Positions 1 through 9,927 of a stretch of DNA of 64,000 nt are shown one piece after another. Made by a program: the position numbers and the translations under genes. The DNA comes from Vallitalea longa (GTDB taxonomy: Bacteria > Bacillota > Clostridia > Lachnospirales > Vallitaleaceae): positions 62,001 through 126,000 of the forward strand of contig NZ_BRLB01000002.1 of NCBI RefSeq assembly GCF_027923465.1. Direction: 5' to 3'. Positions within the stretch are counted from its first letter, which is position 1, and every line of letters starts with the position of its first letter. The notes beneath the pieces are model-generated. The model made no database searches. It saw nothing but the letters and a program-made list of their open reading frames with translations, and was not told where the DNA came from.

Positions 1-629
1 CACCTGTTTTACTGATGATAGGATTAAATACAGCAACTCCCGAAAACGTTTCTTTACTCAACAATTTCGAAATAGTAGCAACTTCTTTGATTGCACTATT
101 AATTTTTAAAGAAACAATAACCAAGAGATTATGGCTCTCTATAGTACTTATATCTATCTCAAGTATATTATTATCCATAGAAGATATGAACAGTTTTTCT
201 TTTTCGCTTGGTTCCATATTAGTGTTGTTAGCATGTATTTGCTGGGGATTCGAAAATAACTGCACAAGAAAACTTTCACAAAAAGATCCTCTCCAAATAG
301 TTATAATAAAAGGATTTGGATCTGGATTAGGTTCACTAATTATTGCATTAGTAATTAAAGAGAAGGTTACTGATATTAAATATATAGCAGCAGCATTGGT
401 TTTAGGTTTTTTTGCATATGGGTTAAGTATTTTCTTTTATGTACATGCGCAAAGAAGTCTTGGAGCAGCTAAAACTAGCGCATATTATGCTGTAGCACCT
501 TTTATTGGGGTAGTACTTTCTTTCATTATTTTTAGACAACCACCTAAAATCAATTTCATTATTGCATTACCAATCATGATATTAGGTACATATTTAACTA
601 CAACAGATAATTTACACGCTGAAGAATAA
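1..629 (+). CDS. EamA/DMT-family transporter, 5'-truncated by window edge
   Basis: The reading frame is open back to position 3, before the first visible ATG at 15, so the gene begins outside the window. About 209 residues remain, with six or so hydrophobic helices typical of the C-terminal EamA repeat of drug/metabolite transporters. The visible part includes the end of the first EamA repeat (NFEIVATSLIALLIFKE is the typical helix of that family) and most of the second. The family exports small metabolites or drugs across the cytoplasmic membrane; the substrate cannot be told. The gene converges with the minus-strand gene ending at 662, and no clear terminator lies between them. Confidence 0.8.
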   Translation, partial: PVLLMIGLNTATPENVSLLNNFEIVATSLIALLIFKETITKRLWLSIVLISISSILLSIEDMNSFSFSLGSILVLLACICWGFENNCTRKLSQKDPLQIVIIKGFGSGLGSLIIALVIKEKVTDIKYIAAALVLGFFAYGLSIFFYVHAQRSLGAAKTSAYYAVAPFIGVVLSFIIFRQPPKINFIIALPIMILGTYLTTTDNLHAEE

Positions 630-661
630 ACAAATAAAGAAAACAAATTACTTGCTTGATT

Positions 662-1612
662 TTATAATATACATAGCAATCTCATTATTCTTATAGTACA
701 ATCAATCTTTCTATTTATTAATTTACGCCAAGAATTGGATAATGGAAACTGTATGTTATCTTTGGAAGCTTGTCCCATATCCCAAAAACCGTCTTCTTGT
801 ATATTGCTCAATAACCATCTCTTGAATGTTTTTAATTTATCTCTAGAAAATGCATATCTACATAATAAGCTATATGCATTAATATATCTACTTGCTTGTA
901 GAGAATCAAATTTATCAGGGAGGATATTAAGAGATCCATCATAAATATAATATATACCACTTTTATTATTCATTATATAATCAATAAATTTCATCTCTAC
1001 TTGTTTCGGTAATAAGTCTGATAGAATGGCAACCACATAAAAATTTGTGAATCCCAACATATGTTTACCTTCAGAAACCTTATGTATATCATAATAAGCT
1101 TCTTTATAAGCAGATGGATTATATATGTCTGAAGAAAAAGCACTTATAATAATATTAGCCCAATCATTAGCAATCTCTAAAGCAAGTAGATTGTTAGGAT
1201 CAATAATTCTAACCCATGTAGCAGCAATCAGGTGTGTAAACAATGTCCAATTATGTTTTTTCTCTACTCTATCTTTCAACTCAATTTCTCCAAGTAAATG
1301 TTTTTCCATATATTCTACTATTCGTTTCATTGGTTCATCAGTATGATCTAGACCTAATATTATTAACCTTCTTAATGCTTGCTCTGTTGTCATAGTGCTT
1401 TTACCATTTTGGCTCATACTATGAAATGTTCCCCAAGAACCGTCTACTAGTTGTTGCTTAATAATAGTATCTACCCATTTATTTTTCATTACTGATTCTT
1501 TTATAGCCTTTAGCTCTATGTCATCATTATCTACTTTTATTACATCTCTTAATAATAGATATTTAGGTATTGAATCTAATTCCATCTTTAATAGATCCAC
1601 TGGTTTTTTCAT
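662..1612 (-). CDS. Prenyltransferase/squalene-cyclase-like alpha/alpha-toroid protein, function unknown
   Basis: This 316-residue protein has no signal peptide or membrane segments. It carries QW-like repeats of the terpene-cyclase/prenyltransferase toroid, notably QQLVDGSWG near residue 53 and NIQEDGFWDMG near residue 270, between predicted amphipathic helices. No catalytic DXDD motif of squalene cyclases is visible, so enzymatic cyclase activity is doubtful and a binding or scaffold role is as likely. It is transcribed alone, divergently from the Phd-Uma2 gene, with about 250 bases of AT-rich promoter region between them. The toroid assignment rests on motif pattern only; the function is not known. 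Confidence 0.55.
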   Translation of the reverse strand: MKKPVDLLKMELDSIPKYLLLRDVIKVDNDDIELKAIKESVMKNKWVDTIIKQQLVDGSWGTFHSMSQNGKSTMTTEQALRRLIILGLDHTDEPMKRIVEYMEKHLLGEIELKDRVEKKHNWTLFTHLIAATWVRIIDPNNLLALEIANDWANIIISAFSSDIYNPSAYKEAYYDIHKVSEGKHMLGFTNFYVVAILSDLLPKQVEMKFIDYIMNNKSGIYYIYDGSLNILPDKFDSLQASRYINAYSLLCRYAFSRDKLKTFKRWLLSNIQEDGFWDMGQASKDNIQFPLSNSWRKLINRKIDCTIRIMRLLCIL

Positions 1613-1867
1613 AATATATCATTCTCCTATTATAAATTCACACTACTTAAGTATAGCATTTTTATTTTATATTTAATATATATTACGCAACTTTCTTACC
1701 TTTAATTATAATAAAGAACTATAAATTGTAAGTTTCTAAAAGCATAATCAGGTTATTGTATAATTATCATCAAAATATTATCAATTAATCATTAAGTATA
1801 TATTGATTAATTCATGTATATGTTATATAATTAATATAAATAAAATATATGGTTAGGAGTGATTATT

Positions 1868-2584
1868 ATGACAGTTAATTCCACAGACATTAAAACCAAT
1901 TTCGGAAAATATCTTGAACTAGTACAACATGAAGACATAATCATAACTAGAAATAAGAAACCTGTAGCAAAACTCATAAAATATTCTAAATACAGAGATA
2001 GAGATTTGATTAGAGATGAAAATGGCGACTATACATATGATAACTCGGAAATATCTTACGATGAATTTATGGAAGTATACAAAAATACTGATGGAAGGTT
2101 TGAATATCTTAATGGTGTTGTGTATCAATTATTTCCTCCAAGTCATTTTCACCAAGAGATTGTTACATTTATAATTGGAGAATTCCATAACTACTTTAAA
2201 GATAAAAAGTGCAAGCCATATGTAAGCCCTTATGATATATATTTCAACAACTCACATACCAAAGATATCGTACAACCTGATATATTTGTAATGTGTGACC
2301 ATGAAAATATTATTGGTGATAGGTACTATGGAATACCTTCATTAGTTATAGAAGTTACATCACCGGCTACAAGAAATAACGATCTAGTCAAAAAACTTAA
2401 TCTATATCTAACTTCTGGTATAGATGAATATGTTATATTTGATACTAAAAATCAGAATGTTATTCAATGGAATTTCAAAAACAAGCAAGTTGAGAAATGT
2501 ATCACTTTGAATAAAAGTGATATTTATAAATCCAATAAGTTCGATGGACTTGAATTGACTTTATCTCAGATTTACAATAATTAA
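1868..2584 (+). CDS. Phd/YefM antitoxin domain fused to Uma2-family PD-(D/E)xK nuclease
   Basis: The 238-residue protein has two parts. Residues 1-45 (MTVNSTDIKTNFGKYLELV onward) match the Phd/YefM DNA-binding antitoxin fold, and residues 65-230 match Uma2 (DUF820). Nuclease-type residues are visible: PD at 137-138, E162 in VIEVTSP, and lysines 175-176 before LNLY. The ATG at 1868 is chosen because AGGAG at 1855-1859 sits 8 bases upstream; the GTG at 1859 overlaps that ribosome binding site. Phd domains repress their own promoter and neutralise toxins, and Uma2 proteins are putative endonucleases of unknown biological role. No separate toxin gene is adjacent. Whether the N-terminal domain restrains the nuclease is inference. 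Confidence 0.75.
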   Translation: MTVNSTDIKTNFGKYLELVQHEDIIITRNKKPVAKLIKYSKYRDRDLIRDENGDYTYDNSEISYDEFMEVYKNTDGRFEYLNGVVYQLFPPSHFHQEIVTFIIGEFHNYFKDKKCKPYVSPYDIYFNNSHTKDIVQPDIFVMCDHENIIGDRYYGIPSLVIEVTSPATRNNDLVKKLNLYLTSGIDEYVIFDTKNQNVIQWNFKNKQVEKCITLNKSDIYKSNKFDGLELTLSQIYNN

Positions 2585-2632
2585 TAATATTCCTATTTCA
2601 TATGCTTGAAAAATAGGATTATGATATAAGAT

Positions 2633-2656
2633 AAAAAAAGGGCTCATAAAGCCCTT
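2633..2656 (-). terminator. Intrinsic terminator of the leftward sugar-transport operon
   Basis: On the minus strand a 7-bp stem (AAGGGCT / AGCCCTT, 5-base loop) is followed directly by a run of seven T. It lies 34 bases past the stop of the permease gene and ends the transport operon. The convergent plus-strand gene ends just upstream and may share the hairpin. Confidence 0.85.
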
Positions 2657-2689
2657 ATTAATTTTAGTATATAACTTATTCACTTAATA

Positions 2690-3598
2690 CTATGATTTTA
2701 CACTACCCAAAACAAGTCCTTTAGTATAATATTTCTGTAAGAAAGGATAAATAATCAATATCGGTATAGTCGAGATGATTATCTGAGCTGCATTACTAGT
2801 CCTTCTACTGGCATTACCTAGTTCTTGTAGTTGATCAGCAGTCATGAATCTCGTATCTGGCATAGTTAATATTTGTTGTAGATAAGTCTGAAGTGGTATT
2901 CTCTCTATCTTATTTATATACATCAAACCATCGAACCACGAGTTCCAATGGAAAACGAATATAAATAGTACCAGTGTTGCTAATGCTGGTTTTGCAAGAG
3001 GTAAAAAGATTCTTGTAAGTATAGAAATATGCCCTGCCCCATCAATTAGAGCTGCTTCCTCTAGCTCTTTTGGTAATTCCCTAAAAAAATTCATTAAAAT
3101 TAATATATTAAAAACAGATACCGCACTTGGAAGTATTAATGCCCAAAGTTTATTCATTATGCCCGTTGACTTAACAATTATATATGTAGGTATTATTCCA
3201 CCATTAAAAAGCATCGTTATAATAAAAAACCAAACATAAATTTTTCTGGCAGGAAAACTTTTTTTATCTTTAGAAAGAGGATAAGCTACCAATATAGTAC
3301 ACAACAAACTAAAAGGAACACCTATAATTACACGTTTTATAGAAACTACAAGAGATCTATAAAAACTGGTTTTACCCAATATTGAAGTATATGCTTTCAA
3401 TGAAAACTGCACTGGAAGTAAACCTACTAGACCACCTTCTGCCGCCTGTGTAGAACTGAAAGACAGTGATATTATATGTATTATTGGAAGTATTGTTATA
3501 AAAGTTACTAATATCAAAAATATTGTGTTAATTGTTACAAAAACTTTACGAGAAACGGAATTTCCCATCAATACATCATTATTGCTTTTTTCTTTCAT
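2690..3598 (-). CDS. Carbohydrate ABC transporter permease (YtcP/LplC-like)
   Basis: This is an integral membrane protein of 302 residues with six predicted helices and the MetI-type permease domain. The EAA loop that contacts the ATPase is visible as EAALIDGAGHISILTRIFLP near residues 186-205. It is the second permease of a CUT1-type importer, with the upstream LplB-like permease (17 bases away) and the lipoprotein at 4664. No ATPase is encoded in the cluster; CUT1 systems of this type commonly use a shared MsmX-type ATPase encoded elsewhere. A strong AAGGGGG ribosome binding site supports the start. The substrate is probably the oligosaccharide cut by the neighbouring glycosidases. Confidence 0.9.
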   Translation of the reverse strand: MKEKSNNDVLMGNSVSRKVFVTINTIFLILVTFITILPIIHIISLSFSSTQAAEGGLVGLLPVQFSLKAYTSILGKTSFYRSLVVSIKRVIIGVPFSLLCTILVAYPLSKDKKSFPARKIYVWFFIITMLFNGGIIPTYIIVKSTGIMNKLWALILPSAVSVFNILILMNFFRELPKELEEAALIDGAGHISILTRIFLPLAKPALATLVLFIFVFHWNSWFDGLMYINKIERIPLQTYLQQILTMPDTRFMTADQLQELGNASRRTSNAAQIIISTIPILIIYPFLQKYYTKGLVLGSVKS

Positions 3599-3615
3599 TA
3601 ATAATTACCCCCTTT

Positions 3616-4578
3616 CTAGAATATCCTATAATCACTGTATTTGTTAGCAATCCAATAAGAAACAGTTAACATTACGAATGATACCACTGATTTAAATAAC
3701 CCGACTGCGGTAGCAAGTGAAAATTGACCATTATTTATACCCATTCTGTATGTGTAAGTATCAATGATATCACCTGTTGAATAAACAGAAGGTCCATATA
3801 GAACAAATATCTGATCAAAACCAGCATTCATAATATTTCCTAATCCGAGGATGGCTATAAGTACAATAATACTAGAAATCCCTGGAAGTGTAATATGTAA
3901 TGTTTGCTTTAATCTACCAGCTCCATCTATGGCTGCTGCTTCATATAATGTTGGATCAATGGATGTTAACGCTGCAAGAATTATTATCGTATTGAATCCG
4001 ATATCTTTCCATAAATCCGTCAGAACAAGCATATATGGAAAAATCTTTGGATCTCCGAAAAAATACTTGGGTTCAAAACCGAAATAACCTATTATTGTAT
4101 TGATAATCCCTGTACGTGGCGAGAAGATTTCAAGTAATATCCCTCCCAATATGACCCATGATAAAAAATAAGGCAAAAAAGTTATTGTTTGAACTGATTT
4201 CTTGAACCAACTTTTTCTGACTTCATTAAGTAGAAGTGCAAATATTAATGGAAATATTATCTTAGCAATAATTTTCATTGTGGCAATAAAGAATGTATTC
4301 CATAAAATCGATACGAAATCAGGCATTTTGAATATGTACCTAAACATATCAAATCCAATCCATTTGCCATTAATAAGTGAGTAAAAAAAACCTTTAGTAG
4401 ATGGTACATAATCTTGAAATGCTATTAATATTCCTAACATAGGACCATAGCAATAAATAACTACTAGAATTACTGGAATAAGCATCATTATATGTAACGG
4501 TAATTGTCTTTTGAATTTACTATGAGATTTGCTTGATTGAAGAGAGGATTTTTTTGTTTTCAACCTTTGTTCAGTCAA
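3616..4578 (-). CDS. Carbohydrate ABC transporter permease (LplB/YtcP-partner type)
   Basis: This 320-residue, six-helix MetI-type permease carries the EAA motif EAAAIDGAGRLKQTLHITLP near residues 210-229. The first possible start, TTG at 4599, overlaps the AGGAGG site. The TTG at 4578 lies 7 bases after AGGAGG and is preferred, giving MTEQRLKTKK. The N-terminus is basic and cytoplasmic. It sits between the solute-binding lipoprotein and the second permease, all on one strand with short gaps, so one transcript is likely. It should form a heterodimeric channel with the 2690-3598 product. Confidence 0.9.
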   Translation of the reverse strand: MTEQRLKTKKSSLQSSKSHSKFKRQLPLHIMMLIPVILVVIYCYGPMLGILIAFQDYVPSTKGFFYSLINGKWIGFDMFRYIFKMPDFVSILWNTFFIATMKIIAKIIFPLIFALLLNEVRKSWFKKSVQTITFLPYFLSWVILGGILLEIFSPRTGIINTIIGYFGFEPKYFFGDPKIFPYMLVLTDLWKDIGFNTIIILAALTSIDPTLYEAAAIDGAGRLKQTLHITLPGISSIIVLIAILGLGNIMNAGFDQIFVLYGPSVYSTGDIIDTYTYRMGINNGQFSLATAVGLFKSVVSFVMLTVSYWIANKYSDYRIF

Positions 4579-4663
4579 TGTACTACCTCCTATTTTCAAT
4601 TTACCTTATAATAAATATGCAGAGATCTTATGCTCTCTCTGCATATCATTAAATATTGGTTTG

Positions 4664-6349
4664 TTATTTTAGGCTATCTTGAACTTCTTTTGTTATCTTA
4701 TCTCCGCCTAACTTATTCCATTCCTCAACCATCTTATCCCATTCAGATACATCAGCGTTACCAGTTATTATCTTAGTCATTGTCTCTTCTGCCATCTTCT
4801 TGTAGATAGGTAAATAAGATAGCATCGAATCCGTTGGTAATGCCCACCATACGTTTTTCTTGATCATATCAGGTTTATTAAGACCAAATGTCAAATACCA
4901 CGCATGGCCTTCTTCTGGATAGTATGAATTCCACCATCTCCATAACTCTGGATCTTTTGTATCCATATATTCCATAATCTTGTCATAATTGTCTTCCATA
5001 TATTTATCTATATTTGTTTTATCTTCTTTCTTTAATGCTTCAAACAATGTTTCGTTAGAAGTTCTTTCATATGCTGGGTCTTCAATATGGATAACCCAAT
5101 TTCCTGCTTTTTGAGTGTCTCTGTAATCTGGATCGAATAAAGGACTCTCAGCATCTGTCATAGCAGTAACAATATTTAGCATCTTAATAATAGCTTCAGG
5201 ATGATCACAATTCTTGGATATAGCAAATCCTGTATTTACTGGTTGGAAAGCAAAAATAGGAGCTTCTGAACCATCTTTAGTTGGCATATTCATAGCATAC
5301 CATTCTGCCTCAGGATCATTAAGTATAGTTTTGTTTATTGCCCACATAGGAAGTCCTCTAACACCAAATACCATACCTGCTTTACCACCATTCAGGTCTT
5401 CCATAACTTTAACTCCGTCCATAGTTGGGAAATCTTTAGCAATTGCATCTTCTGCATATAGATCTTGTAGAAGTTGTAATCCCTCTTTTACTTCTGGTCT
5501 AGTTCCATCCCATACTGCATTTCCATTACTATCTTTTGAATAGAACAACATACCATCATACCAAGCACAAGGCTGAACACCATAACCGCCAAAGAAACCG
5601 TATAATCCTCCCCAGTCAACAATCATATTACTTTGCCCCATAATTGTTAAACCATATGTATCGTCTTTGTCATTTTTATTAGGATCGTCTTTAGTGAATG
5701 CTAAAGCTACATTTTTAAAATCTTCAATAGTTTTGGGAATAGGTAAACCTAGATTATCAAGCCAATCTTTCCTTATGAAAAGAGGAAAACAGTTGTTGAT
5801 AAGTTCTGTTACGTTCCCAGGAATTATACATACCTTGTCATCAATTGTTACACTATCAATGGCATCTGCTCCTGCTCCAGTAAGTAACCATTTTTCATTT
5901 GTTGGTGATAGATACTGGAATAACTCACCAACATCATATATCATATCCCCTCTAACGAGTGTTGACATAGGTTGAGCTGAAATACTTCCTAATAGGTCAG
6001 GAATATCTCCTGAAGCAATACAAGTATTCAATCTATTATCATATTGACTTGCATCAGCTGACCAAGCTACTTCAACATTAATACCATACTCTTGGAATTT
6101 CTTATCCCACATTGAACCTTTAAAAGGAACTTGATTAGTTCCAGCAGTTCTTAATGCCACAGTAACTGTAACTGGCTCCTCATACTTACCTAGTGGATCA
6201 TACTCTTCTTCTGATACTTTTTCTTTGCTTGTGTTATCTTTTGCTGTTGTCTTTTCTTCGGCTTCTTTCTTACAACCAGCAAATAAAGTAACCATTAAAC
6301 AAGTAACAAGACATAAAGATAATACTTTAGTAAAAAACCTTCTACCCAT
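4664..6349 (-). CDS. Extracellular sugar-binding lipoprotein (LipO/YtcQ-type)
   Basis: This 561-residue lipoprotein has a signal peptide with lipobox LFAGC (lipidated Cys26). An acidic linker and a type-1 extracellular solute-binding fold follow. Length and partner permeases match the large LipO/YtcQ family of oligosaccharide-binding proteins. It is anchored outside the membrane and delivers substrate to the permease pair downstream. AGGAGGG precedes the ATG. It is the first gene of the transport unit, with a likely promoter (TTGTGT, 18 bases, TATAAT) in the 139-base gap before it, next to GGTAAC repeats that may bind the adjacent response regulator. Confidence 0.9.
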   Translation of the reverse strand: MGRRFFTKVLSLCLVTCLMVTLFAGCKKEAEEKTTAKDNTSKEKVSEEEYDPLGKYEEPVTVTVALRTAGTNQVPFKGSMWDKKFQEYGINVEVAWSADASQYDNRLNTCIASGDIPDLLGSISAQPMSTLVRGDMIYDVGELFQYLSPTNEKWLLTGAGADAIDSVTIDDKVCIIPGNVTELINNCFPLFIRKDWLDNLGLPIPKTIEDFKNVALAFTKDDPNKNDKDDTYGLTIMGQSNMIVDWGGLYGFFGGYGVQPCAWYDGMLFYSKDSNGNAVWDGTRPEVKEGLQLLQDLYAEDAIAKDFPTMDGVKVMEDLNGGKAGMVFGVRGLPMWAINKTILNDPEAEWYAMNMPTKDGSEAPIFAFQPVNTGFAISKNCDHPEAIIKMLNIVTAMTDAESPLFDPDYRDTQKAGNWVIHIEDPAYERTSNETLFEALKKEDKTNIDKYMEDNYDKIMEYMDTKDPELWRWWNSYYPEEGHAWYLTFGLNKPDMIKKNVWWALPTDSMLSYLPIYKKMAEETMTKIITGNADVSEWDKMVEEWNKLGGDKITKEVQDSLK

Positions 6350-6404
6350 TTTAAAACCCTCCTAGTTTTATGAATTTTATTTCTTTACAATAAAATTATA
6401 ACAA

Positions 6405-6460
6405 GTTACCTATTAGATACACAACGAGCATATGTTTACATTAGTTACCGTTTTTTTACC
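6405..6460 (-). promoter_or_regulatory. GGTAAC/GGTAAA direct repeats upstream of sugar-binding protein gene
   Basis: Read on the minus strand, GGTAAA (6455-6460), GGTAAC (6444-6449) and GGTAAC (6405-6410) are in the same orientation. The first two are 11 bp apart, about one helical turn. A TATAAT-like -10 box lies just downstream of the last repeat. Such phased direct repeats suit an AraC-type response regulator; the regulator gene ends 29 bases away. Binding is inferred. Confidence 0.4.
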
Positions 6461-6488
6461 TAAATGTTTTCTGGTAGTAAAATAACAC

Positions 6489-8126
6489 TTATCCTCTATA
6501 ATCTGTAGGGGTTTTACCAGTATATTTTCTAAAAGCTCTAGTAAAGGAAGGTGCAGATTCATAACCGACCGCTATGGCAATATCCTGTATTTTCTCACCT
6601 GATTTCAATAACATGTCTTTGGCTTTTAACATACGCATATCCAATATATAATCATAAAGATTAATCTTGGTATGACTTTTAAATAATCTTGATAGATATG
6701 AGGGATTAAGATTAACTAATTCCGCAAGAACAATTAATGATAAATCATTATCTAAATTCTCTAATATATATTTTTGAACAATAGCTATGGTATTATCTGA
6801 CCATATATATTCATTTTTGAAATGGATATCAAATATTATCTGCGATATATTTTTCAAGTATTCAATCGCTTCTTGCCATGATCTATGATCATCTACATGG
6901 GTTAACTTATGAATATCTATAATTTCAGCTAATTGCCCTATCATATTCCATTCATTTATGTATTTCAGTAATACGCAAGAAATTCTATAATAGATTTCTA
7001 AAGCATTATTATCTTCTGTATTTTCCACTAATAATAGATTATCTACCATTCTATTTAATAATGAAAAGAAGCTTTCTTGTTGTCCTAGTTCCAGATAACC
7101 TTCAAGTTCATTTATTCTAATAAGTTGTTTGAAACTATTTATCTTGTTAACCTTATCCATGTCATTAACTATTTCATTACTACAAGAATCTGGTAAAGTC
7201 AAAATACTCTCATTGAGATTCCTAGCTCTATAACCCAATCTTCTTTTAATGATACTGTAACACTTAGGAATATCTGATATATATATTTCTGAGGTTTCAT
7301 GTACAAAAGTAATTGTAATATCAAGATTTTTCCTTATGGAACATTGTATATATTCTAATAACCCACTTATCTTGACTTGATGATTTTTGATAGGTACATT
7401 TCCCTTCCTTTGCTGTAAAAGCCATATAAAATATTTTTGCTCAGAAATATAGAACACACTATTATAGCATCTGTCAAAATATTTTGAGCTTATAGACTTC
7501 AAAGAATAAATGTTTTTATCTAATTGTGATAAACTGATATCATCTGGTAGATTATCAAATATTCCCCCTATCATAAATAGAGAGTCCTTAATATTAATAG
7601 GGATTTCAAGTTCATCTAACCTTTTTTGAACGGCATCATGAGAATCACATATACCATACAAAAGGTTCTGAATATACTTATTCTGCAATAAAGGAAAAGC
7701 CTCTTTTATCTTCTTTTGGACTTTCTCCATTTCAACTATCTCTTTATAATTATGTTCTATCTCATCTATAACTTCTTTTATAGTTGAAATTATCTTATCT
7801 GTAGGTTCTAGTTTAGTTAGGTATCTTACGTCCCTATTTTGTATAGACTCATAAACATAATCAAATTCCAAAACCCCACTTAGAAATATTACTTTACATT
7901 TTGGCCATTTTTCTTTTATTTTTTCATACATCTGCAAACCATTCATCTTAGGCATTTTAATATCTGATAGAACAATATCAATCCTAGTCTTATTGAGACA
8001 TTCAAGTGCCTCTGTTGCGTTATATGACGTATAAACTTCTAAAGGAAGTTTAGATTTCACTTCAAATATTCTTCTGAAATACTCAGCCACATCAATTTCA
8101 TCATCCACTATAAGTAATCTATACAT
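6489..8126 (-). CDS. YesN-type response regulator with AraC DNA-binding domain
   Basis: The 545-residue protein has an N-terminal receiver domain (residues 1-115, phosphoacceptor Asp near 56 in VLSDIKMPKMNG). A long middle region follows, then a C-terminal double helix-turn-helix of the AraC family (about 445-545, ending GKTPTDYRG). The ATG at 8126 overlaps the stop of the kinase gene (TGATG), with GGAGGTGAT upstream. Together with the YesM-like kinase it should activate the adjacent carbohydrate genes in response to an external sugar. It lies between the GH2 gene and the binding-protein gene, all on one strand. Confidence 0.92.
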   Translation of the reverse strand: MYRLLIVDDEIDVAEYFRRIFEVKSKLPLEVYTSYNATEALECLNKTRIDIVLSDIKMPKMNGLQMYEKIKEKWPKCKVIFLSGVLEFDYVYESIQNRDVRYLTKLEPTDKIISTIKEVIDEIEHNYKEIVEMEKVQKKIKEAFPLLQNKYIQNLLYGICDSHDAVQKRLDELEIPINIKDSLFMIGGIFDNLPDDISLSQLDKNIYSLKSISSKYFDRCYNSVFYISEQKYFIWLLQQRKGNVPIKNHQVKISGLLEYIQCSIRKNLDITITFVHETSEIYISDIPKCYSIIKRRLGYRARNLNESILTLPDSCSNEIVNDMDKVNKINSFKQLIRINELEGYLELGQQESFFSLLNRMVDNLLLVENTEDNNALEIYYRISCVLLKYINEWNMIGQLAEIIDIHKLTHVDDHRSWQEAIEYLKNISQIIFDIHFKNEYIWSDNTIAIVQKYILENLDNDLSLIVLAELVNLNPSYLSRLFKSHTKINLYDYILDMRMLKAKDMLLKSGEKIQDIAIAVGYESAPSFTRAFRKYTGKTPTDYRG

Positions 8127-9892
8127 CACCTATCACCTCCATTTTCAATAGGAATTCTAATAGTTACTTTTAAGCCACCGTATTTACTACGTGACAAAAT
8201 CAAACCAAATTTATCAGAATATATGAGTCTTAATCTTTTATGAATATTTATCATACCTGTTACCTCTACATCAGTTCTGCTGAGGTTTGATATCATTTGA
8301 TTGATCTTATGATCTCCGATTTCTCCATTATCAGATATAATGATATCAATATAATTGTTTGAAACTTCATAAGCCATCTCCAAGATACCGCCATCTTCCA
8401 TATTCTCCAATGTATGTTCAAATGCGTTCTCCAATATTGGTTGTAATATAATCTTAGGCACTAAGATATTCTCATACTCTTTGGGTAAATCATCTATTTT
8501 TACTGTTAATCTATTAGAAAAACGAGCATGTTGAATTTTTGTATATGTGACTGCGTGTTCTACTTCATTCTTTAATGGTACAATTTCTTTCTTATTCCTT
8601 GTTATAAACATAAAAAATGAACCTAGTTCACTACAGAATTCAGAAGCGAATTCAATATCTTCTGCTTCTATTCTGTTTTTTAACATTATGAAGCTATTAT
8701 ATAGAAAATGAGGATTAATCTGTGCTTGCAGTTGTTTCAACTCAGATTTCTGGACTAGAATTTTTTGTTTATATACCTGTTCAATCAGATTATGTAGTTT
8801 ATAACTCATTTTGTTAAAACTATCATAGATATACTTGAATTCATCTTTCCTATGATGTTCTATGGTAACAACTGATTCTATATGCTCAATTTTATCAAAA
8901 GCCTTAACAAGCTTTCTTAATGGTTCATGTATAGTGTTATATAATGATTTTGAAAATAAGATTATGAAAATAATAGCCACTACAGCAAAAAGCCATATGA
9001 TAATACTATATATATTGAGATCTCCAAAAGCTACTTTTTCAGGTATATACCTAACTAATCTAATATCTTCTACACCAGTATCCGAATATACAATTATATA
9101 TTTCGTACCATTAATTTTTTCATTCAATGTAAATGTATCCCTTACATAATTAGTATTCAGTTTTATTTTTCTACCTTTATTTCTATCGATAAGTTCTTTT
9201 ACCTTATTTTGAGTGTCTTCATTCCCATTACTACCTATTATCATTTTTCTGCTTTCACTGCATATGAATCCATTACTTTCACTATATATGCTCATATTTC
9301 TTAAAAACTTCTTTATATTTGCTGAATTTATAGTAGCGTATATTAAAAAATTAGGTTTAAGTTCTCTTTTATAATAGATTTGAGGATGTTCAGATATCAG
9401 AAGGATCTCATTGTTATAATAAATAATTTGTTTATTCTCCATGTCCTTGTAGTTCTTTACAAGTTCCATTGATTCTGGCATAATCTCTCCTATAGTATTA
9501 GTTCCTATAGCTTTATCAATCGCTGGTACTATTACCTTTATTTCATCAATCAATTGACTACTTGTCTTGATAGCAGAAATTTTATCCCTTACATTCAATA
9601 CTATTAGTGATTCTTCATAATCGTTATAATCTCCAATGCCAAAACTTAATTTAGTCAGATCCCAATCATTAGTTAGTTCATACTGTAGTGTTATGATTCT
9701 TTTTAGCTCATTATTTAAGTTATACGAGAAATTCTGATTAGTTACACATACATTTTGAATAATCTCATCCCGTACTTTGTTAATTCCCCAAAAATAAACA
9801 CTATAACCTATTAGAAACAATATAATGATTACAAAGAAAAACGCTGTACATAGTTTAATGAAAATTGAATTTCTAAAATGAATTTTCCCCAT
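8126..9892 (-). CDS. YesM-type sensor histidine kinase
   Basis: The 588-residue membrane kinase has a first transmembrane helix at about 12-33, an extracellular sensor region to about 295, a second helix at about 297-320, then a HAMP-like linker. The His_kinase domain carries AQINPHFLYNSF (phospho-His near 392), and a C-terminal HATPase has an N-box LQPILENAFEH near 477. This architecture is standard for LytS/YesM kinases that control sugar uptake. It is translationally coupled to the response regulator and starts 35 bases after the GH2 stop, so it may be read from the glycosidase transcript. Confidence 0.92.
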   Translation of the reverse strand: MGKIHFRNSIFIKLCTAFFFVIIILFLIGYSVYFWGINKVRDEIIQNVCVTNQNFSYNLNNELKRIITLQYELTNDWDLTKLSFGIGDYNDYEESLIVLNVRDKISAIKTSSQLIDEIKVIVPAIDKAIGTNTIGEIMPESMELVKNYKDMENKQIIYYNNEILLISEHPQIYYKRELKPNFLIYATINSANIKKFLRNMSIYSESNGFICSESRKMIIGSNGNEDTQNKVKELIDRNKGRKIKLNTNYVRDTFTLNEKINGTKYIIVYSDTGVEDIRLVRYIPEKVAFGDLNIYSIIIWLFAVVAIIFIILFSKSLYNTIHEPLRKLVKAFDKIEHIESVVTIEHHRKDEFKYIYDSFNKMSYKLHNLIEQVYKQKILVQKSELKQLQAQINPHFLYNSFIMLKNRIEAEDIEFASEFCSELGSFFMFITRNKKEIVPLKNEVEHAVTYTKIQHARFSNRLTVKIDDLPKEYENILVPKIILQPILENAFEHTLENMEDGGILEMAYEVSNNYIDIIISDNGEIGDHKINQMISNLSRTDVEVTGMINIHKRLRLIYSDKFGLILSRSKYGGLKVTIRIPIENGGDR

Positions 9893-9927
9893 AGCAACTC
9901 GCTTCCTTAATATTCAAATTAAATGAA

